A stretch of DNA of 64,000 nucleotides from Gibbula magus (lineage: Eukaryota; Mollusca; Gastropoda; Trochida; Trochidae), in assembly GCA_936450465.1 (NCBI GenBank), contig OW388292.1:10063756-10127755 (forward strand), given 5' to 3'. A program made the position numbers and the translations under genes. Below, piece after piece: positions 29,524 to 41,934 of this stretch (its first letter is position 1; each line of letters opens with the position of its first letter). The notes beneath the pieces are model-generated. The model was not told where the DNA came from and did not search any database. It saw only the letters and a program-made list of their open reading frames with translations.

Positions 29524-31570
29524 CTACTTTCACTCTCCATTTAAGGAAACGTGGAATCTAAATTTCTTAAATTAATAATAACCATGTAAATTTTTTATTA
29601 AACCTTATTCCCTTTACAATGTAGTTTGAATATGGTCACATCATCACGTAACAGTCCAATACAAGATGTCTCCAGAAAGAAATCATGTCAAGTGCACGTT
29701 ATTAACTACACTGCGATAGGTCAGGTATCGGATATCTTGACTTTCTGTAGAAACCAATGTCAATTACATTCAGATCTCCTGACAATTTACTTTTTTTTCA
29801 CTTCATTAATGTAGTTTGATAGACGGCTTGGTGTGACTTTGATGTATTGATATAGCGATGATGAATTGGATACGTTTAAAACATATTTTCATTTCCATGA
29901 AAAACGGATGATTATATTCAATACCGCTCCCTCAATTGGATATAAGCTGAATATGTATTTTCATGTGTTATTTATACCCGCAATCCACTGTTATCAATTC
30001 TTCCATATGGCGTATTTATTGTTAGGCTGTGTTACGACGCACATTGTTACAACGACGTGAATTGGGTGAACATGATCATAGCTACATTAGTTGAACCATG
30101 GTATTTTGCTTTCCGCGTATCTGAGGTACCGCCTTCTGTATTTTCAGATAAGGTCTGGCGTTTCTTATATCTTGCAATCACGATCCTCAAAACTCTTCCA
30201 GCCCACCAGCAGAATATGGTCTTTGTTGTCTTGCAGATATCAATGTCCAGAGTAAACATGTTATGGCAAATTACAAGAGAAGGTCTTTAGTTTGCACAAT
30301 AACCCCCAAAACCCGAAATTCATAGAAAATTAATGTTTTGAATTGAGTTGTTTGTTGGTCACATATTGTATTATATTGGAAAATGTTAAACCTTCTTCCG
30401 TCTAAAAACAACCATTCACACTTAAATCTGCATTGAAGGTATTTACATATGTTGTAAATCAATAGAAACACTCAAGTAAACATATCTACAACTGAACAAA
30501 CACTGAATATGAAGACACATCTAATCATCCAACAAGTCCAACATATTCACAGTTGGTTTATCGAATCCGATATGTCGAGGCCAAGACAGGGTCCTCGTCT
30601 CCACCAGTCTGTTTTAGCAAACATGGAGAAAACCATTGAATTGAAATCCAATACATTATTTGAACAATATATCAATATACAAACCTTTTCTATCCGTGTT
30701 CAAGAGACAAGACGTATTGCGATGGACGAGATTTATGTAACATATGACCTGAAAAAAATAACTTTAGTTTCGAAAGACTGCTCTAAACAGATAATAGTAT
30801 ACTTTGTAACTTTGAAATAATTAGGGGTGAAACAGTACACTTGAACCAGAACCTCGGTTTGGTACAGAACCAAAACTGCAACAAAACTAATGGGAAAACC
30901 CACATTTGTTCTAACAAAAGAGGAAGTTTCGATGTATTTTTAAATATAAATTGAATATATTGATATTTTATTAAAAATAAATAACATGAATTATTCCCAC
31001 AAAAACTCTGCAAATTAAGTTGAAATACTTAATGCTGTATAATACACGCTAATGCATGGTGCATCGAACAGAAAGGAAAGTTCAACTAGTGTTGTTGCAT
31101 TTGTGAATCGTTTCATTATAATAATAGTTAACCAAAAGTTTTGCACCTTTTTAAAAGTTTAGCACCTCACTGACAATAATAATTCGAAGAATCTTTCAAA
31201 ATCGATAAATAGTTTACAAATACTCTTGAGAAATAGTTCCTAAGACCATTGTCTTTATCTTGAATTGATCTTTTTCTGCTATTTATTTATTCAGTGTTAT
31301 AATCGTAGTTATCATGGTATCTTTTTTGTTTTCGAAGACAGATTGGCTTGAGATTGCATTTACAATTTACAGTACTCAGTAACCTCCTTGAGTTTTACTC
31401 GCTAGCAACCCTAATAATATATCTTTCGATTTTCAAACACACTTACATCCACTCTCTAGCAAGGTAATTTAAATGTTGTCTATGAAATTCACTTATTTAA
31501 AAGTCCAGACTTTCTGAAGCAGGATTGAAGTAGATTGTATGAGTGGTTTGGCGTTTAAACCTAACACTGT
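29524..31570. other. No gene recognised
   Basis: Several short open stretches (30057-30290 on both strands, 30509-30820 on plus) lack motifs or exon partners. Confidence 0.4.
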
Positions 31571-31574
31571 TTGT

Positions 31575-32545
31575 TGTTCCCCGCCGGAACGCGGAACGGG
31601 GGACTATGTATTTAGCGGCGTCCGTACGTACGTCCGTACGTCACATTTCTTGTTTACGCCATATCTTAAGAAGCGTTGCATCCAAAGTCTTCAAATTTGA
31701 TGTCTGCCTACATTGTGGGAAAACGCAGATACTAGTCAATTTTGGTGACCTTTGCCTTATTTTCAAGGTCACCACGACACTTTGACCACTCTTGAACTCT
31801 TGTTTACGCGATATCTCATGAAGCGTTGCATCCAAAGTCATCAAACTTGGTGTTAGTCTACACTGGGGGATGACGCAGACACCAGGGGATTTTGGTAACC
31901 TTGACCTTATGTACAAGGTCACTACAACACTTTGACCAATTTTCGAATTTTATCCCCATTTATTATGACCGGTTGGACCCAATGTTTTCAAATGAGGTGT
32001 CAGTTTACTTTGGGCGAAGTCGCAGACACCAGTCGATTTTGGTGACCTTGACCTTTTTTCAAGGTCATCGTGACACTTTGACCACTTTTCAAACTCTTGC
32101 TTACGCGATATATCATGACCGGTTGGACCAAATGTTTTCAAATTTGGTGTCAGTCTACATTGGGGGATGACGCAGACACCAGTCGATTTTGTGACCTTGA
32201 CCTTATTTATAAGGTCACCTCTACACTTTGACCACTTTTTGAACTCTTATAAACGCAATATCTCATGAAGTGTTGCATCCAAAGTCTTCAATTTGGTGTC
32301 AGCCTACATTGGGGGATGACACAAACACAAGTACATTTTGGTGACCTTGACCTTATTTTCAAGGTCACCACAACACTTTGACCACTTTTAGAACTCTTAT
32401 TAACACGATATATATCATGAACCCAAGCACCCAAAGTCTTAAAATTTGCTGATCATCATGGCACTTTTTACAAGTAATGCAATATATAAAGTAGCTCCAA
32501 TGATGTGTCTTACTAACTCATTGTCACCGGCGGGGGACATTGCCA
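31575..32545. repeat. ~149-bp tandem repeat (5-6 units) bounded by inverted CCGCCGG/CCGGCGG ends
   Basis: GGTGACCTTGACCTT or a close variant recurs near 31743, 31893, 32040, 32189 and 32338. Units also share ATCTCATGAAGCGTTGCATC and CACTTTGACCACTTTT. The block starts with CCCCGCCGGAACGCGGAACG and ends with CACCGGCGGGGGACATTGCC, so it resembles a discrete dispersed element with short inverted ends. Confidence 0.88.
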
Positions 32546-32559
32546 TGTTAGTGGCAAAC

Positions 32560-33630
32560 ACTTGTTTTCAAGGCAATCAGTCAGTCAGTGAATGCATGTA
32601 TGCATGATAAAACAGGTATCCGGTAAGCGGTGTTAGTTCCATCGTGAATCGATCTCCAGTAAATCAGATGAATCAACCAATCAAAATCGAGTATCCATAC
32701 ATGTCATAGTAGAATTGAAAATCAATGATGAATTTAATGTTTAAGGTTCTGTTAGTCGGTCTATTCCAATCTGTTTCATGTTTGCATGTACATAATAGAA
32801 CACACTTCTCACGGATTACACAGAATATTTTGTTTAATTACTAATTATTTTAATCATTGTTAGAATATGATTATTGTTTATAAGAACATATTTATTGAAG
32901 GTATTCCCTGAAGGTATTTGTTGAACCGTTGTAAAATACCATAAACATATACTCCTTTCAGGAACGAAATAAAACTATTGATTTGATTATTTACGTTCCT
33001 ACTTTACGAGCTGAGTGTCATGTTAGGAACCAAGTGTCTGATTCTTGGACAAAACGTGTGACGTTTAAAAGATTTTTCATGTAAGCTTCACACAACACAA
33101 GAGTTGACATACAAAGCTGCTTATGAAATATGGTCAGCTTCCTCTGGTTCGTTAAACTATTTTGTCTGTGAATAAATGAACCAAACCGATATACAGACAC
33201 ATTTATTAGAATAATATATTGCCACAGTTGCCTGCAGACATTGTACCTACGTCAACAACATAATGGTTATATATGGTATTGCTTCCTCCAGTGGGTGAAT
33301 GGTGTGTGACAAACATTAATAAAGATGAAACTGTCACATAAAACACATGTAAACATACTGCTGTGAGATTGTTGAATGTGTAGTATTCCAATAAAGGAAG
33401 TTTGAAAGACTTTTGTCTTCTTGAACATATAATTCTGGAAAAATTTGTCTTTACGTCATTGTTTCCTCGAATAGACTTCTTGGCTTAGGTTAGACATTTA
33501 ACATTTCTTGAGAAAATACCTTCTTCTCCTTTCAAATCTCCTTTCTAAGTTTACTTAAGTTGTGTGCTAACGTTTGAAGGTTTTACAACAGACCTATTAA
33601 AGTAGAAAACCATAAATGCGTTAAATATTC
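32560..33630. other. No gene recognised
   Basis: AT-rich sequence without supported features. Confidence 0.45.
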
Positions 33631-33639
33631 CACTTCATG

Positions 33640-34055
33640 AATCAGGTTCGTACGCAAATGCACACAATGGAGTTTAGCCAAAAAAGAGATAAGAGGGGTG
33701 TTCCAACAGTTTTCTGTTCCAGTGTTTTTCTAACATATAACCCATCTGAAAACCACTTATTGCCATACAAACGTCTCTACTGCTGCAATGACGTTCTTGT
33801 TGGGTCTCAAATGTATGGCTACGCAGATCAGTCGAGGGTAGAGAAAGAAGTCTGAGGGGCTAGATCTGGAGAATAGGCAGGGTGGGAAAGAATCCTGAAT
33901 CCACAGTCCTGTGCCGCACTGACTGCAACCTGGGCGATATGCATGTCCTTAAGAAGCCACACACTTTTCAGCAGTGTACCCCTTCCTTTCTCTTTTCCCA
34001 TATTTGGCGCAGTTCATTTGCGTTATACACGCCATTGACTGTGGAACCCTTCTTC
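33640..34055 (-). pseudogene. Mariner-like transposase remnant
   Basis: Minus-strand frames give STVNGVYNANELRQIWEKR, then in another frame AQVAVSAAQDCGFRILSHPA and YSPDLAP, the block around the third catalytic Asp of mariner transposases, followed by NKNVIAAVETFVWQ. Frame changes and stops show it is inactive. The N-terminal half and the inverted ends were not found. Confidence 0.82.
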
Positions 34056-34079
34056 AATTAATCACTCATTATTTATGTA

Positions 34080-35100
34080 AATGTTCTTTAAATTCGTTTA
34101 ACTGATGTTTTACTTATGTGGTGAGCAGCAGCTAAGTATCTAGAATGGTCACATGCCGGTCTTGCATCTGTATATATTTCCCCCTGCCGTGACGTCATTA
34201 GATGTACGAGGGCGTGGCTCGTCTTCGGTGCTCGCTCTACCCCTCAGTACACCACTTTTAACACACTTCAATGATGGAGCAAAATATCCTAATGTTTGTG
34301 ACATATCTTCATGAACTCCCTTTGAAATGTTTATTTTTAAACCATACTTGATAACAACTCTTCATTCATTTCTGTCCAATTTGGTAGACAATGTCGGGGT
34401 AGTGTGGAAGACCAAGTCATCACAGACAACTCAAGTGTATGCATCTCGTGATTTACGTGCAATTTATACGTCATTGGAATGTTACTCATGAATGAGTATG
34501 TTTGCGTTTTTGACAATTGTTCATATTCAGGCCAGAAACCTTTGGCACACCCCTCGTATGTGTTACTTGACCCGTTAATGAATTTTGAAAGTATTATATT
34601 ATAAACTAATGAATACATATTTGGAGGCATTTTTTATCGGCCTTCCTCAAAGTCAAAGATTCTATCGGTTAACAAATGGGGTCAGCATTTACTGTTAATC
34701 ATGTCTTGACAAAACTTGGAATATCCACTTTGTGTAAACAAAACGAATGGTATCACAAACATTGATTTTGTGGGTAAAAACTCTAAAGAAGTGATTGAGA
34801 ACGACGTTTTCGATTTTTCATCATTGAGTGATCATAGAATCAAACGTTATCTGATTGCATCACATGGTTAGAGTTATGTATGAATTATAACAGTTAAAGT
34901 CAAGGCAGTTATGGGCAATCGGAAATAACAAAATCAGCTATTGCGTGACACCGAATACGCAGAGCAGCCCCGACTCTGATCTCCACGACGCCTTCATCAA
35001 AAGCCTCAATAAAGTGCGCAAATTTTTATAAATATAACATTAATTTCATTGCATTTAGAACTAGTATCCTTAAGATCTCATGACTATCAATTGGGTGATT
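34080..35100. other. No gene recognised
   Basis: A minus-strand open stretch at 34337-34630 has no motif. It might belong to the neighbouring transposon region. Confidence 0.35.
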
Positions 35101-35104
35101 TCAC

Positions 35105-35610
35105 ATAGTTTTGATTATAATCGGAGCCAGTATAAAAAAGTTAAATTATCACTGGCGGGCACTTTAATTTTTTTCATCATTGGAGTCATTAATTACTAAC
35201 AAGTTGAATGATCACTGGAGTCACTACTAAAACGTTTGAAGTGACCATCACTGAGGTCACTACACAAGTTTGTTAATCACCGGGGTTTGAGTGTGAACAT
35301 GTCAAAAGAATTCCCAGGGGATATAATTAATAAATTACGAATATGAGTTCTTAAAACCAATTTCTGATTTGATCAAAGGGTTAAAATGGCTTAAACTAAT
35401 ATCTTGTGACCTCACATTTCATCGTGTACAACAGCCATGTAATGATTCAAAATGTTCACAGTTAAAATAAGGCATATTCGCAAATGCATGATGCTTAAAC
35501 TCGTGTCACACAATCAATGATAATTTTTTATTGTGCATAACAACCATGTAATGATTCAAATTGTTAATAGTTAATAAAATGCATATTCGCAAATGCATGC
35601 TTAAGTCGTG
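35105..35610. repeat. Degenerate tandem duplications
   Basis: TCACTGG(A/C)G blocks recur at 35150-35290. A segment with CATGTAATGATTCAAA and GCATATTCGCAAATGCATG occurs at about 35436-35492 and again at 35547-35602. Confidence 0.7.
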
Positions 35611-35904
35611 ACCTCGCTGCAACCTTGACCTTCGACGGATTTAAGCCAAAATATAAAAAGTCGATATATACAAAATAAGAGTCTGATAGCACAAACAATT
35701 TTCTACTTACCGTGTTTACAATTTTTGTTTAATGATGACAGAACTCTCGACCTTGACCTTTGACCTTCAAGGTCACACCATAAATGGTCACTTTTCATTG
35801 TGTAATGATTTAAACCTGTGATTCATTGCTGTGATCGTGACCTTTGACGGAATTTAGCGAAAAACGTTTCAAATCTTTTCCATAGTTGATATACCAAATA
35901 ATAG

Positions 35905-36065
35905 GGGTGACTATTGACCAACCAGGACTATTGCGATAGCGATTGTCTATTGTGACTATTAGGGGTGACTATTGACCAACCAGGACTATTGCGATAGCGA
36001 TAGTATATTGTGACTAAATATCGCGATAGCGACATTCTATTCTGACCTACTATTGCGATAGTTGT
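35905..36065. repeat. ~65-bp direct duplication with ATTGCGATAGCGA words
   Basis: GGGGTGACTATTGACCAACC followed by AGGACTATTGCGATAGCGAT occurs at about 35905 and again at 35961. A shorter related word follows to 36061. Confidence 0.85.
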
Positions 36066-36264
36066 CAATAAGCGAAAAAGAACAGATTCTCGAATAAACA
36101 GTGTTCAATCATCTTTACTTTGAACTTCCTTCTTCCAAAGTGACAGAATTTAGTGCAGGAGCAACACGAATGATGACTCTCACATCTTCCTGTTGTTATT
36201 TTCAGTTGTCCGTTATCTGTTTGGAGTATTTCAGCATTTTTCGAATCGAAAGTCGTAGATTTAT

Positions 36265-36495
36265 TAAAGATTTCGTGACCCCGTGACCTCAAATGGGGTC
36301 ACAGGGGTCACAACCTTTAAAACCTATTTTCATCTTCTCCTCAAGTTCCAAAAGGTTTAGAGAGCTAAGTGTGTGTGTAGACTCCTTGCCCAATGGGGAT
36401 TCTTAATTGTAGATTTGGTGACCCCGTGACACATAATAAGGTCTCAGGAGTCACAACCATAAAAACCTATTTTCATTATCTTCTCCAGTAAGAAA
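36265..36495. repeat. ~130-bp tandem duplication
   Basis: GTGACCCCGTGAC, then GGTCACAACC/AGTCACAACC and AAAACCTATTTTCAT recur at about 36276 and 36417. Confidence 0.8.
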
Positions 36496-36869
36496 AGCTC
36501 TAGAACAAGCCGAAAATTGTTATAACAATACACATCCTGATGAGCTACAGAGCCCATGGCTCTTTTTTTTAAAAAGAAAAATCAAAATACCATTTTGGGC
36601 CCTCTGGGCTTTCGTAATACTTTCGTGGCGGGGGATAAAAAACCAAGCTAAAACAAAACGCGGCGACGGCGTCGGAAACTGCACAAAAACTGATATCTCC
36701 GATTTAGTCGTGGCTGCTACATATGCAATGAACATGTGTACGACATTCTGATTTCCTATTCAACTCGAGTTGCATGCTGCTCCCCTTTCTCCTAGCAGTA
36801 AAAGTTTTAAAGTACTTGCAATTGCCTCCTTACCTAACTGTCTTTGCCAGGCAAGCGGTAATCAGTCTT

Positions 36870-37140
36870 TGTAGACAACTGAGACAACATCTACGTCACG
36901 TATGTCACTTGAAGAGGATACAAATGCAAATGTATAAATAGGTTGGTAACTTCAATGTTCAGAAAAGTTTTAAGCGTTACTTGTCACGAACTGAAAACCT
37001 ATAATTCTCAGCTGTTTCAGGTCAGAATTAATCTATAATTCTCGTTATTCTGGGGATGTCTTTGAAGTGATTTATTTCACCCGAGTATGTAAACTGAAAC
37101 TACTCTCAATGGAAGAAACACGCTATGAGATAAACATTGT
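36870..37140. repeat. Diverged dispersed repeat, copy 1
   Basis: Shares an ordered set of words with 56345-57060, such as GACAAC-TACGTCACG, AACTTC or TACTTCGAT, CAGAAA-GTTTTAA, CTTGTCAC and AGCTGTTTCAG. No coding potential seen. Confidence 0.6.
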
Positions 37141-37496
37141 ATTAATTTAGTATTATAATATTGAGGATCAAACATATCCTTGGCATGAACTCGAAAGTCA
37201 ATGAAGTATTATATTGTATGAGGATTACATGTACTCGAATGAGTAGAAACATTGCCTTCTTTGGTCGGGATGCTGTACTTCTACTGAAGAACTTTGAAAA
37301 TGCATACCGGAGTTTGATATGAGATAACATGAAATAAGCATGGAACAAGCATTCCCATGCCATGACAACAGTTGTTGTTATGTGTGAAAAGCACATGGAA
37401 AGGGTTCAGGCAATTGAAGAATGAAATCAAATGTTGTCAAGAAGACAAGCACAACAACGAATTCAGCCGACACCACATCAGTACATCGTTAAATTT

Positions 37497-38198
37497 TCGT
37501 AGGAGGATTTTTGTTTTTTAATGTGCTGGGTGGTGATCGGCCATGTTTATTTTGATTATATATTTAGTTAAAGTAATCTGGTAATCTGGTAATTTTGATA
37601 TGTATGCTCACGCTCATAGCATGCACCTCCAGCTACTTTGTGATATAACGGTTTTGTAATTGCATCTCTTTACGAATCTTTTATAGTGATTCTAAAGTTA
37701 AATTATTTATCTAAAGTTAAATTATTTTATTACACAATCGAACCATTTGAAGGGCAGTGTCATAAACTACATCGTCGACAATGACTACTTTAAAGAATCA
37801 TTCGTTTCGGGCCATCTATTTTACAACGCTTCATATAAAAACAACCAACACCAAACAAACTGGCCAAATGAATTATCTTCTTATATTTATACAGAGAGAG
37901 AGAACATTATTTATGATACAAAAACTTTATTAAAAAAGACAAAACAAAGACAAAATAAAAAAGACGCCACAAATTTATAAATAAGAATGCTTTGCATGCA
38001 TTCCTTAGAATTTCATTACTCGGAGTCGCCATTGAATGTGAAGCTAACCCAAGTTTTGTAGCATTGTAGTGACTGCAAACAGAAAATAATGCATGGTAAT
38101 ATAAACTTAGTAAACACTATTCCTATTATATCGAAATAAAATGACACAATAGTAGTTAATTACTGAAGTAACTTCATTATAATAATCCTCCTACGAGA
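37497..38198. mobile_element. Possible ~700-bp element with short inverted ends
   Basis: TTCGTAGGAGGATT at 37497 and AATCCTCCTACGAG at 38184 are inverse of each other. Further copies of the CCTCCTACGAA word follow to 38276, and similar CCTACGAA words lie at 9590-9645. No transposase was seen. Confidence 0.4.
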
Positions 38199-38289
38199 TC
38201 ACCGAAATATCCTCCTACGAACTGGATCCTCCTACGAAATCACCACTCCTACGAACCGGTTCCTCCTACGAAATCACTGGTTCCCAAGA

Positions 38290-40093
38290 TGGGACGATAT
38301 CCAAAGTTGGGATGACTCGTATGTCAACAGTAACAAAACACTGATTTTCGTTATATATTTCTCCAGCTGCAAACCTTGTCGAACGGCATTAATAAAGGAT
38401 GTTCTAAGTGTATCTAAGAAAAAACAAATTGATAAAAGGAGTAGAATGCATCCAGTGAACATTTAGTAAGTATGTATATTACTATGTTAACGTTTTAACA
38501 TAAATTTGCCCGTTATTCGTCCATTAGCACGTCCGGTCCAAATCGTTTTCGATACACAACTACATGTCATATACTGTAAGACCTATATGGACCACCATTT
38601 TTAAATTACAAATCCAAATACTTGTATTTGTTATATTTGGCCCTTTCCATTGAAATGCAACTAACATATTTTCGCCAATACTGGGGATGTTACTTAACCA
38701 TTACTTACATTCTTGTAAAAGGTGACTTAGGAGTTTTGGGTAATTTATATTTCTTCTTCCTCATTGTTTAAATGTTTCATATTCAGTAAATATCTGATTT
38801 AATTTGTTGAATCGCATCCTCATTTGAATTATGACAATATAAACATATAGACATTAGAGCAAATATTATGATATGATCTATCAAAACTTATTTATGTTAT
38901 GTAAAAGCAAATACAATATTTTGAAAAGGTTAAAAGGTTTGTTTTTGAAAATATTAATGTCTCCCGTCGTAGAACACATTTTTTCGCTAGCATTGAACAA
39001 TCAACGTGACGTAAAATATGACGTCATTTGCTAAGGGACGCTCTAACTGACGTCTGAAATCACGAGCATGTTTTATTGTCTCATAAAGCACGCTGTCGGT
39101 CCCATTGACTATCTTTGTTTGGTTGTCGTTGGTATCTTATATTCCACAATACTACATTTTGTAAGCCCGTTAGTTGCATTTACATTGGCTACATTGTGGT
39201 TAGATAATGTCTATCGCTGCACATCTAAATGCACACGTTTACCTCGTTATTGAAACCAGATGTGAGATCTGTCTGAATAACTATAATCTCATTCTTCGTA
39301 GAAACCAGCCTGCAAATCCATATATCCATATATGCATTGGCATTTGCAACAGTTTCTACTTTTGATGAATGCAAAAATATGTCTTATCTTATAAAGGGTG
39401 GTTACTTATTGTGACTCATGTTTCATTTACATGTTGTTTTGTACATGTACAGTTAACACTTAAGATGCAGTTAGGCATACGTGCAAGTGGGTTATCAGTG
39501 AATACATAATATGTAGGTGTTGATCCGGAGATCATGTTTCTCCTCGAGGACATAACGTTGGAAGATTGTTGACATAATGTTTCAACACCTTGTCCATGAC
39601 TGAGTTATTGTCAAGAGTCTTTGATAAGTAGCTAGCGTTCCTTGTAATGGCACATAGCATTCACTATAAGTCAATAGAGGTTTCAGAGACATATAAAACA
39701 CCTGTAAGTATTTCTCAATATCAATAATATCCCTGGCAAGACGAGTATCGTGTTTAGTCAACAGCAATGCATTGATTACTTGAAGTTGTAGAGATGTAAA
39801 ACAAGCTGCATGGAAATCAATGACTTTTTTGTCACGATGTAGATACTTACACGGTTACTTAGGTAACACAATGCATTCATTGGCGGTAAATAACTTTCTG
39901 TACTTTCTACTCAAAGTGCTAGGGTGATGTCATTGTTTATTATGGATGGCATAAGCTTATACTAGTGAAGTTGGCATTTACAAATTAATGATTTGTTATT
40001 TTTTACCTTGGAGAAAAGATAATCGAATCATTTAAGAAAGGCAATCGGTTTAGCATAAGTCCTTTGTTTTTCCAGACAATCCAGACAACCTAA

Positions 40094-40095
<2 letters not shown>
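38290..40095. other. No gene recognised
   Basis: A short hydrophobic open stretch at 39068-39253 has no supporting context. Confidence 0.4.

Positions 40096-40152
<57 letters not shown>
40096..40152. repeat. (TA)n microsatellite
   Basis: Uninterrupted TA dinucleotides. Confidence 0.96.
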
Positions 40153-40154
<2 letters not shown>

Positions 40155-41930
40155 AATGTGTCCTCGTGTAATAGCAATATATACATGATGGTGTAACTTT
40201 TAACAGCGATGTGTAATCTCCCACGTTCATAGCGGGCTTAAACATATTGAATTGATGGTACAATAGAAGTCAGTGTGCATTATTTGTAGCTCAACTGCTT
40301 GCACTGTAAACTTACTTTAACTTCAAATTAAAATAAATATGGCCTTTATTGATACATTTACGTACAATTTTCTCTGACATATCACATTATTATCTTGATC
40401 AAATATCTTGATAAATGTACAATTCTCGAAATACTAAATAAAAAAAAATAAAATAAAAGCTAATCTAGTCAATTAAAACATTCAAATGTAAACAAATTAA
40501 ACTACATTTGTATAGTCTACAATGTATAATTATAATACTATAAGAAACATATCTTGAAATGTTGAATTACAGAAAATGAGATTCCCTATATATACTTCAT
40601 TATGACCATAAAAAGGGCACTGTGCCTCTGTTAGTTAATGTATTTATATTGTATGTGTTCATGTAATTTTAGAGTATTTATGTACATATGTATTTATATA
40701 GGCTTAGGTCTAATGTCAGAACCCCTGTGAAAGATGCATGTTATTTTATTTTGTAAAGAAAAAATATGTTAGACCTGAAACTCTGAACAACATGAGAGCA
40801 GTACCTACATTGTATGATCGAAACAGGTAATTACACTTATCCTGGCATCACATTCATTCAATAATAAGCAACTATTACGAGAAGCAATAACTGATTCTGT
40901 TTAATGATGTTAGCTCAGTCCCAGAAATTTACTCAAGAATGTTGTTATTAAAATTAATTTCCCCCGTTTCCCCAATGTGAAAACATTGATGATGTCGCAG
41001 CGAGAATATAGAGCATATAGTCATGTTAGATCTTTCAAATAAAGAGAAAAAAATGCTCAAATGTTAACTTAAGTTATTAACCTAACTGACAATGAGAAAC
41101 ATGAACAAGTACAATTACTAAATTAACCTTGATGTAATAGTGTGTCGCAAGTGAGTCATTTATTAGTTTGGTCTGTTTCAATTTACTGCAGCAGACACAT
41201 TATAGGATCTATTTTAACATATAACGACCCCGGTCTATTAATAATACTGGGAAATCAGTGATTGAAAAGGAACAGAAATAACACCCACTTTGTATCTTTT
41301 TGATGAAAAAAGTTACTGTGGTATCCGACGTTATTTCTCATGGGTATCTTTGGTTTTCTAAATTGAGTATATTTCCATCTATCAGCCACATGCATGATGT
41401 AACTTCTGCCACGATGTATCCAATGATCTTCAGTGTTTATATTGTGCGGACAAATGGTTTATTTATTTCAAGGAGAGAATAACTAGTTTTTGGAACTTTT
41501 CTAACAAGATATGTTACGAAGGAAATTGGAAAAAATGCGAACGCATGAACAAGCTATCCTTAGATATTAGTTTGTAACCAAGCTGTGTGTTTAAACAAGC
41601 TGAAGAACATTGTTTGATATGACTTGTCTATTTATTAGGCAATTGGACGTTTTCTAATGTAAATATAGAGATCTCACAAAATGAAAATAACATGTTACCA
41701 ATTGTGAACACATCCTCCAAGATCAATAAAACGAATGGGTATTGTTCAGTTAAGCAACAGAGATTATTTTCCCATCATTAAAATGACGCTGGCAGTTGTC
41801 TTATATGTGACACCGTTTCTATAACTACGGATAATCAGGTCATGTCATAGGCTGTATTACCCTTTTAAGTAAAGATATACTGCATAAAATGTCAAAAGCC
41901 AAAAGTGGTATGATCTTCACTTCTTGCATG
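40153..41930. other. No gene recognised
   Basis: AT-rich sequence leading into the large satellite. Confidence 0.45.
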
Positions 41931-41934
41931 TATA

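Noticed and set aside
30047..30290. Overlapping open frames on both strands, minus one with basic-rich VIARYKKRQ
   Set aside because: Looks slightly like a juxtamembrane segment, but no splice sites or partner exons support it and the opposite strand is equally open.
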